Shown here: one piece after another, positions 52,408 through 63,066 of the stretch
Position numbering within the stretch: position 1 is the first letter of the stretch
How the letters are laid out: every line of letters begins with the position of its first letter
Assembly: GCA_017354895.1 (NCBI GenBank)
Contig: CP071497.1
Span: forward strand, 4,340,001-4,404,000
Direction: 5' to 3'
DNA: 64,000 nucleotides
From: Podospora comata
Lineage: Eukaryota > Ascomycota > Sordariomycetes > Sordariales > Podosporaceae
The notes under the pieces: generated by a model
What the model was told of the DNA's origin: nothing
Seen by the model: the letters and a program-made list of their open reading frames with translations, nothing else
Databases searched by the model: none
Position numbers and translations under genes: made by a program

Positions 52408-53733
52408 TTATCTTTTGGAAGGCACTGTAGAAGGCAGTGCTACTTCGCCGGCTGCCTTACGTTTCCCGTTTCCGGGTGCCTCGCCACTGAGCACGTCACC
52501 CGTCTGGGGATCTTGGTGATGTACCTCCACAACATGAACCCGCCACATGTCGAGATTGATGACAGTGATTCGCTTGCCTGAATCTTTACAAGTACCACAG
52601 GGAAACGACTCCTTGAAAGCTCCCGCACGGATATGTTCGCGGTTCAAATGCCTTTAGAAGCTTCGACCAGGGTAGAATAGACCAGGGCAAAGAAGACATC
52701 TTGCTGAACGCTCTCGATTGGCCTTAGAGGAAGGAGACTGAATTGAAGGCAATCGTTCAGCTCGTGGTAGGTTGGGGGCAAATTGCCTACCATGAGTCTT
52801 CTCAACATGGTTGCTCCATTCCGTGGGCGTGGCAATCATGACCCCCGGACACTTGGGACATGGGAATGGAGTGTTGAAAGTCCGTTTCGCGATATGAAGA
52901 TTTGTGTTGTGTCTAGTAAGATGCGCCCGTTGATCAAAACTTCGAGAGCAGAGGAGGCACTGGGGTCTGGGCTCTAACTTTTGGGTTGGCGATTGCGCTG
53001 CCGACACTACTGCGTCTTCACCAAATCAGTTACTAAGAAAACTAAGCAACATGACTCTAAACACCGCGGTATCGTACTCCCCGAAATCAGTACGATGGAA
53101 GAATCTGCCAATCTCGGTGGCTGCGCTCATGCTATGCCAGTACTGAGAGCGATGCGGATTGGGAGGTGAACAGGCCACAAGGTTGGTGGTGACTTGCCCC
53201 TGGGCTCTCAGGCGATCAACAAGTTCAAAATATGACTTTCTGTCTCGCTCAACTGCTTGTCTTGACAGTTCCTTGAGGAGAAATTGGACTCTGAACCGCG
53301 AACGCAGATATTCTTTTGATCCTGCTCGGTGGGTTTGCCGAATATTGTCGTGTTCAGCGCGTGCTTGCCGCACGTCAGGTCTCTCCTCAAATGACTGTAG
53401 CGTGTTCGCATCAGGGTACAGCGGCGCATTTTCATCTCTTCCGGCACTGGCGGTTCGAAGGAGATCAAAAAGCGCAGGATCGGAAGGCTGACCAAATGCT
53501 ATTGCCATCAAGTCCTGCCGAACCTGACGAGGCTGGTAACTCGCCAAGAATACGTCTGAAGTATGTGGTAGTACATAATTTCTTACCGTCGAGCTAAGTA
53601 CTCCTGTCACAGAATGAGTTTGTGGAAATTAGAGGTCAAGTTAGAGAAATACTAACCATCGTATCTTCCTCCAGCGCCGACGCGAACTGCATATGGTCGT
53701 AATGTGGAGACGGCTTTATGCCACAGACATCAT
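52408..53733 (-). pseudogene. C-terminal part of a DUF3435/FluG-domain (tyrosine-recombinase-like) protein
   Basis: The minus strand opens with R-P-Y-A-V-R-V-G-A-G-G-R-Y-D (53733-53657). A 53-bp intron follows (53656-53604), then R-N-Y-V-L-P-H-T-S-D-V-F-L-A-S-Y-Q, which matches the C-terminal R...H...Y region of DUF3435 proteins. A long charged helical stretch leads through an unresolved intron (near 53090-53008) to C2H2 zinc fingers (C-L-L-C ... H; C-P-K-C ... H; C-L-L-C ... R-H-L-N-R-E-H). The third finger is cut by an in-frame TAA at 52654-52656. Upstream of 53733 a stop ends the frame and the rest of the catalytic domain is absent, so this is a truncated relic. DUF3435 proteins include the captains that move Starship elements. 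Confidence 0.65.
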
Positions 53734-53785
53734 GAACAATTGGCTGTGCTTTGAAGGCAATGGCGCGGTATCAGTGGAGCACTTC

Positions 53786-54704
53786 ATGTACGGATTCAAA
53801 AAGGGCGATGACATTTCACATTCGAAGAACGACAACGGAGGAATCATCGAAGCCGAACAAGTTGTGGAAGACCTGTCAGCGTTGAACACCAATGGCGACA
53901 ATGCCAGCGACACTCAAGACATCGCTCCCAACAGTGAAGCGCCCCAATGTTCGGCAAAGAAACGGAGTGACGAGGGCCCGGTCGTAATTCAAGTGGGAAT
54001 GGCTGTTATGGATACAAGCAATAAGTGGCCTCTGGGCCGTACTATTAGAATCTGCTTCTTGGATGGTCTCGGTGACATCCATGCCATGGTCGAAGAGGCC
54101 GCCCGAGAATGGGAACGTTGCGTTAATTTACGATTTGAATTCGGTCACCCGGAATGGAACTCTGATGTTCGTATTTCATTTCACCCCATCCACGCTCGCC
54201 ATGGCATAGGGTCCTCGTGGTCTGACTTCGGAGCTGATGCTCTGACGTCTTCTTAAGCATGCAACATGTATCTGGATGTTCAGTACAGAGCATCGACACG
54301 CGGCACAGTGCTCCATGAGTTCGGACATCTCCTGGCTTTCGACCATGAACATCAGTCTCCCAGATCAATCATCAATGGAACAATACGGCTGTAGCCATGG
54401 AACTCCGACACAGAACGTCCCGCTTTCTGGAAGACAACTACTTCCACACCTTTCAAGGCCCTGATATTGAATGTACAGCTTTTGATCCCAACAGCACCAT
54501 GATGTACGGTATTCCTGTGAGGTGGACGCTGAATTGACACACGTATCTCAAGCCTACTGTTCTTTCCGAATCGGACAAATCTTTCGCCGCTCACCAGTAC
54601 CCATTCCCACCACCTCGCCAACCAACACCACCACCACAGCAAGTAGCACTACCTCGCGTATGGGAAGTGGCTTGCCATTACGGAGCCACACTCAGCCAAC
54701 CGTA
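53786..54704 (+). pseudogene. zinc metalloprotease (astacin/M12A-like) copy 1, broken
   Basis: The frame is open from 53693; its first ~30 codons overlap the antisense of the DUF3435 relic, so an ATG such as 53786 is more likely the old start. It encodes a propeptide-like acidic part, then K-W-P-L-G-R-T-I-R-I-C-F, and is cut by TAA at 54254-54256. In the same frame the zinc site H-E-F-G-H-L-L-A-F-D-H-E-H-Q-S-P follows. The frame then shifts by one base and continues with N-S-T-M-M-Y-G-I-P (the Met-turn) to a TGA near 54537. HExxHxxxxxH plus Met-turn identifies a metzincin; M12A-like is the closest recognised type. A second copy lies 3 kb right. Confidence 0.65.
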
Positions 54705-55920
54705 TAACTTCTGTCAGCGCAGGGTATGCCGATGTGAACAATCGGTTAAGCAAGCCCTGATGCAGCCTTCAGGGGGCCTGTCATGGGTTACTGCGGGCTG
54801 AGAGTGCCCAAGACAGTGATCATGGCCGAGCGAGCACTTCAGCCTGTTATGACTCTGTGGACTAGGCTTCGCAATAGAAATTAAAACAGTTGTGCATCCA
54901 CTCTCGGCGGTGATCTACCACCACCGTTTCTGTTAGCTATTTGTGTTTAACATTTTACCGAATTGGCTATCATACCCCTTTGCTCTGCTATCATTATTTT
55001 CACGAGGTTTCGTAAACATGATTCGTCAGTCTTCTTGCCTACCTCAGATAAGAAAATTGGTAGATTTCAGGATTCAAGGGGAGTGTACAGCCAGAGAGCT
55101 GCTGTTCGAATGGTCACCCAACTGAATCGTTGGCTCACATCTAGAGAGCTAGCCACAGCAGCACAGTTGGTGCAGCACTGATGCACTAGGGTGGTAGGTA
55201 GAATGAAGATGGTATGCTGATTGATTGCTACCACGCGGCGTCAAGGCAACGATGACAGCCCTTCCTGTCTGGTGCCTCCAAAGTGAAAATGACAGGTTAG
55301 GGACGGTTGCGGGTGGATATACCGACTGAGACAAATGGGTTTGATGATAAAAAGGTTGTTGTTGAGGCTACGGACTTGAATTTGCAGGTTTATTCAACGA
55401 ATGTTGTGACGAGCAAGACGTCAGATCCCGACGCGGCAAAGCCTACAGCGGCTGAAGAAAAAATACCACTGGAAACACTGCCGTTAGCAGCACTTCAACC
55501 CATATCACTTCAGTACCTACCTGAGCACTGCCTATCTTATTCATGGACAAACAAAGTCATTGGTTCTGTGTGTCTCATCACGAAATGTGACAGGCCCTCG
55601 GAGAACCTTCTCGTCAAGTAAATAAAGGATGAACATGCGTCATATCTTTGCTGCATGTGACCAAGGCCTCATAAGTGTTTGCTGCGTTTTCAAAATCATT
55701 CTGAGTCTTTCCCGGGATGGTCTGGCAGCTTCTACTCCAACGGATTTTAGTTCCAGTGTCTTGAAGGAAGGTTGTCACAGATTCATCTGATTATAAATAC
55801 CACCGTCCAACACATATGATCTCCCTGCGGCCGTCAAGCCAATTCCCATCATACTACGTACTCAGTATTCGAGGACCTTTACCGATAATCAAACCCTTCT
55901 CAACACTTCCCTCTATCATC
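54705..55920. other. intergenic, 1.2 kb, nothing supported
   Basis: A plus-strand frame at 55307-55621 lacks an ATG start and recognisable motifs. The part before 55921 is the likely promoter of the acidic Cys-rich gene. Confidence 0.3.
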
Positions 55921-56352
55921 ATGGAACCCTACGACAACAGCCCGTTCTGGGACATCGGCGTAGATGACCTCGCAAGCTACTGGAACGGTGGCCAAGACAA
56001 GACGTACAACCACCAAGACAACGGCAACGACAGCGACAGTGAGTTCAGCAGCAACTTCGGAGACAACATCGACTCGTGTCAGAAGAATAAGTGGTATGAA
56101 GTCCGGCTTGAGCATGACTCTAGAAGAATTCTGGCTCAATATCAAGACGATGACTCAGACGACGAGCCCGAAGGCGGCCAGTACGAGGATAACGAGGATG
56201 GCGACTGTCGAGGCTGCTGTGGTGACGAAGGGTGCCACTGTCAGTGTTGTGATCCGGACGACATGGAAGGTTGCCAATGCTGTGGGAGAAAAAGTTGTCA
56301 TTGCCAGTGTTGCGATGGGGATGATGACGACGATGACTACGAAGATAGGTAG
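55921..56352 (+). CDS. acidic cysteine-cluster protein
   Basis: 143 residues from the ATG at 55921 (M-E-P-Y-D-N-S-P-F-W); an earlier in-frame ATG at 55816 would add 35 hydrophobic-leaning residues. The protein is extremely acidic, and the last ~50 residues hold two copies of a Cys cluster, C-R-G-C-C-G-D-E-G-C-H-C-Q-C-C-D and C-Q-C-C-G-R-K-S-C-H-C-Q-C-C-D, each followed by a run of Asp. CxC and CC spacing is typical of metal-thiolate binding, so a metallothionein-like or metal-buffering role is possible; this is inference. It lies between two metalloprotease relics. No family is recognised. Confidence 0.55.
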   Translation: MEPYDNSPFWDIGVDDLASYWNGGQDKTYNHQDNGNDSDSEFSSNFGDNIDSCQKNKWYEVRLEHDSRRILAQYQDDDSDDEPEGGQYEDNEDGDCRGCCGDEGCHCQCCDPDDMEGCQCCGRKSCHCQCCDGDDDDDDYEDR

Positions 56353-56759
56353 CTTTGGGGGTGCTGGTCGGGTAGCGGCTTCATGCATTAAGTGGGAAGA
56401 GAAACGACCATCATTTCTTGCAAACAAGTTCTTGGCTCAGAACAGGAGCTGATGTTCGCCCATGTCAAAAGTTGAACTCGGCGAGTAATGATCATGTGAC
56501 ATAGTATAGTCAGAACCTTCCTCTTCCATTTAATCCAATATCTCGCTTTTCAAGGATGGATGTTCCTTAATGTTTACCCCGCCCATGGCAATGACATGCA
56601 GTTGCCGTTTGTCTTCCAGACTGCCCCTTCCTATGATCAGTCGTGCCTTTCTGTGCTTCTGTCCAATGAGTGACGTGATCAGACGTCGCCCATCATCCAG
56701 ATCGCAGTAGATTTTACCATTCCCATACTCCTCAGCTCTCGTCCACGTCGCAACCGCAG

Positions 56760-57663
56760 GATACAACACTCTGAAGACAGAAGCGACACAACGAGCGCAC
56801 CCGCCGCCCCAAATGACAACAAAACTGAAAAGCCCGAGCACGAACATGTCTACGCCATCACCATACCCAGTCTTCAGTGGAAACGCGGCTAGGTAACCCC
56901 AACAGCCTTTGTCAATGGCACCCCGCAACTCCAAGCCAAGGTGAAGCAGCATACTCAAGAACTCGAAAAGCACGCCAATATTCGCTTCAAATTCCGGCCG
57001 TCTGAGCATGACCCCGCCAGGATCACCATCGCCATGGATCCCCAGTTAGGCTCCTACTCAAAACTTGACACCCAGTCTCCCGTTGCTGCCTACAACAATC
57101 CCGACAATCCCACCATGAACTTGCGTATCGACGAGACAACACCAGATGACGAGATTCCAAGAACCTGCATGCACGAGCTTCTTCACGCAATCGGGGTTGA
57201 CCATGAGCACCAGTCGCCAGCCGCCAACATTGAGTGGGATGAAGATGCTGTCTACGAGGAAATGGCCAAGAGCGGTTGGACACGTGAGAAGACTCAACAA
57301 GCGCAACGTGCAGCACTGAAGATTCGACCCCAATTCAATCATGATGTACCCGATCCAAGAGAACCGGACAAGGAACGGGTTTTCCAACACTCGCAACATC
57401 ATGCTTTCTGAGACTGATAAGTCTTTTGCCCGTGAAGTGTACCCGTTCGATGACCTGTTGCCGGTCATGATCAAATGTATGCCCGGCCGGACCAGTCTCC
57501 GTCAAGCACAGGATACATCAACGGAGACGGTGCCGACTCAGGGGCGTATGAGTATCAGAGCATCCTGCAAGGAAATGAGTCGGAAAAGGATGTCGGAGAC
57601 ACGGTGGGCTATGAGACGACTGGGTACTTTGAGGAGGTTATATCTGTCGCAGAGTCAGAACGG
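56760..57663 (+). pseudogene. zinc metalloprotease (astacin/M12A-like) copy 2, broken
   Basis: One frame can be followed from about 56760 through H-V-Y-A-I-T-I-P-S-L-Q-W, a TAG at 56890-56892 and T-A-F-V-N-G-T-P to the zinc site H-E-L-L-H-A-I-G-V-D-H-E-H-Q-S-P near 57172-57220. About 30 codons later the homology moves to another frame with N-S-I-M-M-Y-P-I (Met-turn) and E-T-D-K-S-F-A. The stop is explained by CAG to TAG. No upstream start could be fixed. Organisation and damage mirror the copy at 53.8 kb, so they are diverged duplicates. The last acidic part ends near 57663. Confidence 0.6.
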
Positions 57664-58347
57664 TAGCTTTTAGAGGATGAAGTTGGTAATGGAGGATATA
57701 ATGTTGAGAGCCTTAACTACAATGCCGAGTGTGTGTATATGTGTCCCGTTTATTGGCTGAAGGCTATCGATACGTAGTAATAGCGACCTTATTAAAAACT
57801 ATCAAGGGATAAATATAGGCCGACTTATAATACTAATTAAAAGCAATTTCTAGAACCTAGTTATGTTTTTTATTCGTTTATATTATTATCATGATAATAA
57901 AAGTAAAAGCAACAAAAGCTTTTATTTATGAATTTATAATTTATTTAAAAATGAATATTTAGGATATCACAATACATATATTTTAAAACTTATATAATAA
58001 TTGTTTTACCTGTCGGACCAAATATTTCCCAAGCTGTATGGCGAGTTCTTGGGTCAGAACACTTTCATCCGTCCAATACACCCGGAGCAATGGTTCACTT
58101 ATGATCATTCACGCGATATCACGAAGCCCACAGAGGAGCATAAGTGAATCCGCGCAGATATTCACCAGCGTGAGAATTCCCGCAAAAAGCCACTCTCAAG
58201 AATTATATAAATACCAATTCCTCCAACCAGACTTTCCACCCACTCTATCGCGATCACCACTCCCAACCAAGATACCAATCAACCTCATACATCGCATCAC
58301 TTCCGAGTCAACCAGCCTCATCCCTTAACCGCAACATCGCCATCAAG
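57664..58347. other. intergenic with a short A+T-rich block
   Basis: Bases 57770-58010 are strongly A+T-rich and look RIP-mutated. The following part is the likely leader of the next gene. Confidence 0.4.
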
Positions 58348-58626
58348 ATGCCCACCCCAACCAAGACAAAGACCAAGATCAGGTGCAAGTGCCACTGCGC
58401 CTGCACAGCCGAGAGCAGCAAAGACTTTGGGCCGTACTGCTCCCATTGCGTCAAGGAGCACGCAGCCAACGTCATCGATAACCGGCTTGCCGGCAGCAGG
58501 AACGAAAAGAAGAACATGGGAACCCACAAAGCTCCCAGTACTGACACGGTCTCTGTTATTCCGACGAGTTTCCCGGAGTCATCAAGACAACAGGCGCGCG
58601 ATCATTTTTTCCAAGAAGTCCCCTAA
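58348..58626 (+). CDS. small Cys-rich basic protein
   Basis: 92 residues from the ATG at 58348. The N-terminus is Thr/Lys/Pro-rich and leads into a cluster C-K-C-H-C-A-C, with C-S-H-C about 15 residues later, which could bind a metal ion. The rest is polar. There is no signal peptide. It resembles the acidic Cys-cluster protein 2 kb upstream only in its CxC and CxxC spacing. Unrecognised. Confidence 0.45.
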   Translation: MPTPTKTKTKIRCKCHCACTAESSKDFGPYCSHCVKEHAANVIDNRLAGSRNEKKNMGTHKAPSTDTVSVIPTSFPESSRQQARDHFFQEVP

Positions 58627-59445
58627 AGAGGATGAGTATGAACGAGGCCGGAAGAAGAGGGAGGATGGGGTTTTAGTGCCGAATAACTGCTCGGCTATGT
58701 AGGGGAGGGGGACTTGTAAGTACATTGTTACAAGGGAGAGAGTATTCTGTTGCTGACGCTGGGGGTGTAGGTTATGGCGGCGGGCCGTGGTGGCAATGGT
58801 GATCAAGGAGCGAGAAGTATGGGGGAGGCATGACACTGGGTACACACGAGGAAGGGATGATAATCGGAGGGGATTTCGGTATACAGGGTATAGTCAGGAG
58901 GGGGGGGAAGGGTCTGAGCATTAGCCGTCTGTACATTCCTTTTCATCGAGAGAATCGACACAATGAACAAAGAGAAATCCCCACTGGAGCCACTTGCTCA
59001 TCATGTCATGGTTGCCGTCTATGCAAACATGAACCTGATGATTTGACTTGCTGTGCAACCGTTGGTTATCAGCCTTGGTTTGACGACGAAGCACACTTCT
59101 CAGTCAATGTTTGCAGTAAATATGAAGTGCAGCGGCCTCGCATTTCGATGGGTCTGGAAAAGATGTTGAGAAGCAATATGTTGGCAGGGTAACAGCAAGC
59201 GGTTAGCATCTCGAAGGCGGGCCACAGTAATTAGGTGGCAGTGAACCACATAGAAAACATATCAGCTTGTATATCTGTAATCACTATCCTACTCAACCAT
59301 CTGAAACTTTAACAGTGGTGCAAACCTAGAAGTTCCGTAAAAAGGAAGACCAAAAGAAAAAAGTACGTCCAGATATAGGACGTGCAAGGCTTCATGGGAG
59401 CCATACAGCATTAGACTTGTATACATTTGAGTGTATGAGAAAAAT
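58627..59445. other. intergenic, nothing firmly supported
   Basis: A plus-strand frame at 58830-59192 (120 codons, several Cys) has no supporting motif or splice structure. Confidence 0.3.
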
Positions 59446-59526
59446 CGTCACCTGCAGGATTCGAACCTACGCTCCCGAAGGAACAGCCTTAGCAGGGCTG
59501 CGTGTTAACCACTCCACCAAAGTGAC
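59446..59526 (-). tRNA. tRNA-Ser (anticodon GCT)
   Basis: The minus strand folds as a cloverleaf: acceptor stem GTCACTT paired with AGGTGAC, a D-arm with GGTGGAGTGGTTAAC, anticodon arm CAGCC-CTGCTAA-GGCTG giving anticodon GCT, a long variable arm GTTCCTTCGGGAGC and a T-arm with GGTTCGAATCC. The long variable arm is characteristic of serine tRNAs. No intron is present. A TTTTT run right after the 3' end fits RNA polymerase III termination. Confidence 0.95.
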
Positions 59527-59888
59527 TTAATGCTTTGCTGATATATTGCATTGTTGAGGATAGCTCTCAAGACGGCCAGCAGCAAACAGGCAGAGCTAAA
59601 GTAGCTGCGCGGCCCAGCGCTAAAGTAAAGACTTTTTGGCCTAATATCTACCATGTCATCAGTCGAATCCTGAGATTGTGGTTGTTGTCGAGCTGCATGA
59701 ATAGCTAGTTTCACATCAGATGATGGCAAAGGCGGCGAAAAGCAGTCAAGATATCATAAAATGTCCTTCTATTCAGAAGCAAAGTATGTACGACGAAGAA
59801 TATCCAAATGGTATATCTGCAACCCCCCTCAACTTCACACCCCTCCCTTATTCCCCATCACACCAATCCACCTCTCACCACCCCCCAT
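59527..59888. other. intergenic, nothing supported
   Basis: The stretch between the tRNA and the 3' end of the AA9 gene, probably including its 3' UTR. No feature is visible. Confidence 0.4.
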
Positions 59889-60657
59889 TTAGCAGCGGAC
59901 GGGAGCAGGGCCAGGGTTGGTATAAGAGGTAGGTGTAGGCCAGTAAAGCTGGAACAGAATGCCAGGGTCGGTAGCCTTGTAAGCACCGGGGAAGGACACC
60001 AGCTGGCCGGTGTTGAGGGTGCCAGAGCCGCCCGTGACGGAGATCTGGGCGCAGGAGAGGTAGAGCTGGGCACCACCGACGCTGCCGGCCGAGTGGAGAG
60101 CGATGTGCTCAACACGGAGGAGGTACTCGCCGTTGGCGATGCAGCTGGGGATCTGGACCGAGACCTCGGTCTTGCCTATTGGGTGAAAACAACCAGGTTA
60201 GTATCCTGTCTTTAATTCAGATGCTGGCATCGAATAACTTACCATCGCTGGGCCACTTGATGGAACCTGTGCCGAGGCCGGAAGGACCATCCTGGTAGAT
60301 CTTGAACCAGACAGCGCCCTTGCCGTCAAAGGTCTTGGCCGTCTTGCCGGCGGGGACCTTGGCCATGTAGAAGTGAAGAGGGCCGGGGTGGCCGACGGAG
60401 GAGCCGACCTGGAAGGTGACGGTGGAGCCGGCGGTGACGGCGAGGGTGTTGGGGGCACCGACGCCGGGGTCACGCTCGTAGCAGGTCATGAGGGGGGAGT
60501 TGACATCGGTGACCGGGCCGTTGGAGTAGTGGTTCTGAGTGATGCGGACGGTGTCCCATTGGGGCTGGGCAACACCGTTGTACTTGGTACCAGGGAAGGT
60601 GTAGTGGGCCTGAGCGCCAGCAGCGGCGAGGACCGCGAGGGTGGTGGAAGCCTTCAT
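59889..60657 (-). CDS. AA9 lytic polysaccharide monooxygenase
   Basis: Two exons, 60657-60243 and 60175-59889, with a 67-bp intron (GTAAGT donor, ACTAAC branch), give 233 residues. A signal peptide (1-17) is cleaved before His18, the invariant N-terminal copper ligand. The second copper His is in G-H-P-G-P-L-H (His ~90), and the axial Tyr is in A-Q-L-Y-L-S-C (~177). A-G-S-T-V-T-F and the paired cysteines of the fold are present. These copper enzymes are secreted and break cellulose or related glucans by oxidation. There is no cellulose-binding module; the protein ends soon after the catalytic domain. All key residues are intact. Confidence 0.95.
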
Positions 60658-62250
60658 CTTGACGGTGGGGAATGAACCGTGAGTGAGATGAGAAATGCGA
60701 TTGGCGGGTGGCGGACCAAAAAATTCAGAGATCGTCAGGGCGGTCGAGGCAGACCTTTATAGTTGGACGATCTCCCGGGTTGAGCCATGGCCATGCTCTT
60801 GCCCTGTCGATGATCGAGTCCAGAATCTCAGCCGACAGTCACATCAACCGGGTCAATGGAATATCAAGCCGATGGAGGACGTGAATTGTGGAGCAGGTAA
60901 CAGTGGGTGGCAGACATGTGGAGAGCTGTCGAAGATTCTGATGTAGGAAGGGAATCCATCGACCAGTCAGCCGGCGGCTAATAGATTGAAGTGAAATGGC
61001 GAGGGGCTGCGGGTTGACGTTGTGAACCCGGTTTTGGGATGGCACTGTGAGCCTGGGCCGTGGCGTTGCGGAGGTTGTAGCCATGTGTCTGGTAATTGCG
61101 CAATGCCGTTCTTGCTTGAATCGAGTGCCGGAGGAGAAGATTGTCAAGGGGGGGCATCAGCGTTACATGCGGCTTCTTCTCCCGAAACCTCTTACCCGTT
61201 CGGGCAACCCAACGACGAAACGGCTTGGCGATGGTATGCCAGTTTCCAAGCGGAACAAATGAGATTGGAGGATTTTCCCAGTTCTCGACACTGTTTCGGT
61301 ACCAGGCCTTCCATGATTCCCATTCCGGGTCCTAGTCCGATGTCGATCGCCGACTACGCTGACCGACACTACAGGCGCGGTACCGGCGACGTTGCGACGG
61401 TATATCGGGCAGACGGTGACTTGGCGGGCTGCCAGTCCTTGACCTGACAAACATAAGCCGGCTATCTCCCCGATAGATGCGGCTGGCGGTAGCTGCGCTG
61501 ATCTCCTGCACGAATCCAAGCTTGATCCATCGTCGCGTGGTAGATGTGTGTGGCTTGTAAGAGGATATTCAGGCTCCCGAGACAGAGCAATCGACGCCAA
61601 GTTCTAACCGCCCAGATCCAACGTTGCGCGGGCCTGTCATCCGATTGTCTCGCTCCCAAGAGTTTCAAAGTTCCCAAGCTGGAAGGTCTTGGAGGTTGGC
61701 GGTGTTGATCTGATGTCGGATTCGTGAAGGCTAGGTATGTCGATCGAGATGCAAGTGGCCGCCCCATTGCAACCTGCGACGAGCTGGAGGCCGGGCGTTG
61801 GCAATATTTCGGGTTCTTGTTTCGAGTAGATGGGTACTAGCACGCGAGGAAGAAGGATAATCCTCGGGGTGTTTTGATGTTCACAAAGCAACATCAAAGT
61901 CGTGCAAAGATGGCGGAGTTGAAAGCTCCTCCACCCTGGTGTCCCGTGTTGCCAACTGTGCCAGCCCCACATCGTGACTGCTGTTACTGGCAGTGAATCT
62001 GTGGCTTTACGCCATCCCGCTGACCTTCTCACACTGTCTGGGAGATGTCCTCCTTCTCAGTATTCTTGTTGCTGACCGTCAGCGCTGCAGGTGAATCTCG
62101 ATAGCCACGGTCCTACTTACCCACACATCCCATCGTCGTTAGCTATCAGCCGCGCTCAAGTGTCACTCAACAAACAGCAACGAATTCGGAAAAGACAACA
62201 AACAAAATATTCGATTGAAGCTACAATGACCACCTCTCCCAACAACCCCC
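60658..62250. other. 1.6 kb intergenic, nothing supported
   Basis: This contains the AA9 promoter at the left and the 3' flank of the NLP gene at the right. Several open frames of 60-145 codons occur on both strands, but none has a convincing start, motif or splice structure. Confidence 0.4.
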
Positions 62251-63066
62251 TCATGGATTTCCAGGCGACCCAACATCCAAGTTGGCATCGAAAGTGATGG
62301 AGCTGTGCTTCGCCCGTCCAATATTCCCAGCGAAAGTCGCGTCTTTGAAGCCGATGGTGGCCTTACCAAAGTCGTGCGCAAACAACTTGTCCCTGATAGC
62401 AAGCGAAGGGAAGCCATTATACGACACCAATGCACCCCTGAACCACACGCCCTTGTGGTTCTCAATATTGTCATCGCTGGCATCGGCAAAGCGGAAGCAG
62501 TGAGTGCTAACCCCGTCCTTGTGATAAACGATCTTGGGGTGGTCTCCATCCCATCTGACCTGGCTGGCAGCCTTGATTTCATATTCCCCGTGCTGTGAGA
62601 CGCCGACATACTCGGCCTGGTTGGTGCTTTGCCTCACCCACACGGCAATGTGCTCCCAATCGTGGGTGTGGCCGGGGTCAATAAAGTTGGCGATGGCGAC
62701 GTCCTTCTCGAAGTAATACCCGTACAGGTAGATGCACCAGCCGTTGTTGCACCGCTGGCGGGAGTAGACGTTGTTGTTGTCGAGGTCGGAGAGGTCGCGA
62801 CAGTTGGAAGAGTAGCCGGTCCAATTGTGGGGGAGACCCTCCACGATGTTGCCCTGGGCGTCGATGGCAGGGACGTTGTAGCATCCATCGGTGTCAAAGT
62901 CCAGAGAGGGTTGCCATTTGAGGTCATTGGCTGTGGCTCTCTGGGGGAGAGCCGTTGGGGGGGCCGCGGCACGGTAGGAGATGATGGCGGGTGGTGCTGC
63001 CAAGGCGGCCCACGGGGCAAGTGCCGCTGTCAGGAACAGGGCGGGGGAAGTGAGGGTGGGGATCAT
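62251..63066 (-). CDS. NPP1/NLP family secreted protein (necrosis- and ethylene-inducing-like)
   Basis: An uninterrupted frame of 271 residues from the ATG at 63066. A hydrophobic signal peptide covers about residues 1-23. The family core is present: D-G-C-Y-N near 60, paired cysteines (C-R-D ... R-C-N-N-G-W-C), Y-Y-F-E-K-D, and the heptapeptide region G-H-T-H-D-W-E at 132-138. In most members this reads G-H-R-H-D-W-E, so the third position is Thr instead of Arg. NLPs are secreted; some damage plant cell membranes, many do not. From sequence alone the activity of this one cannot be judged. It lies 1.6 kb from the AA9 gene; both would act outside the cell on plant material. Confidence 0.93.
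   Translation of the reverse strand: MIPTLTSPALFLTAALAPWAALAAPPAIISYRAAAPPTALPQRATANDLKWQPSLDFDTDGCYNVPAIDAQGNIVEGLPHNWTGYSSNCRDLSDLDNNNVYSRQRCNNGWCIYLYGYYFEKDVAIANFIDPGHTHDWEHIAVWVRQSTNQAEYVGVSQHGEYEIKAASQVRWDGDHPKIVYHKDGVSTHCFRFADASDDNIENHKGVWFRGALVSYNGFPSLAIRDKLFAHDFGKATIGFKDATFAGNIGRAKHSSITFDANLDVGSPGNP

Noticed and set aside
58830-59192. 120-codon plus-strand frame with several cysteines
   Set aside because: The cysteine spacing matches no motif I know and the first part reads like non-coding G-rich sequence.
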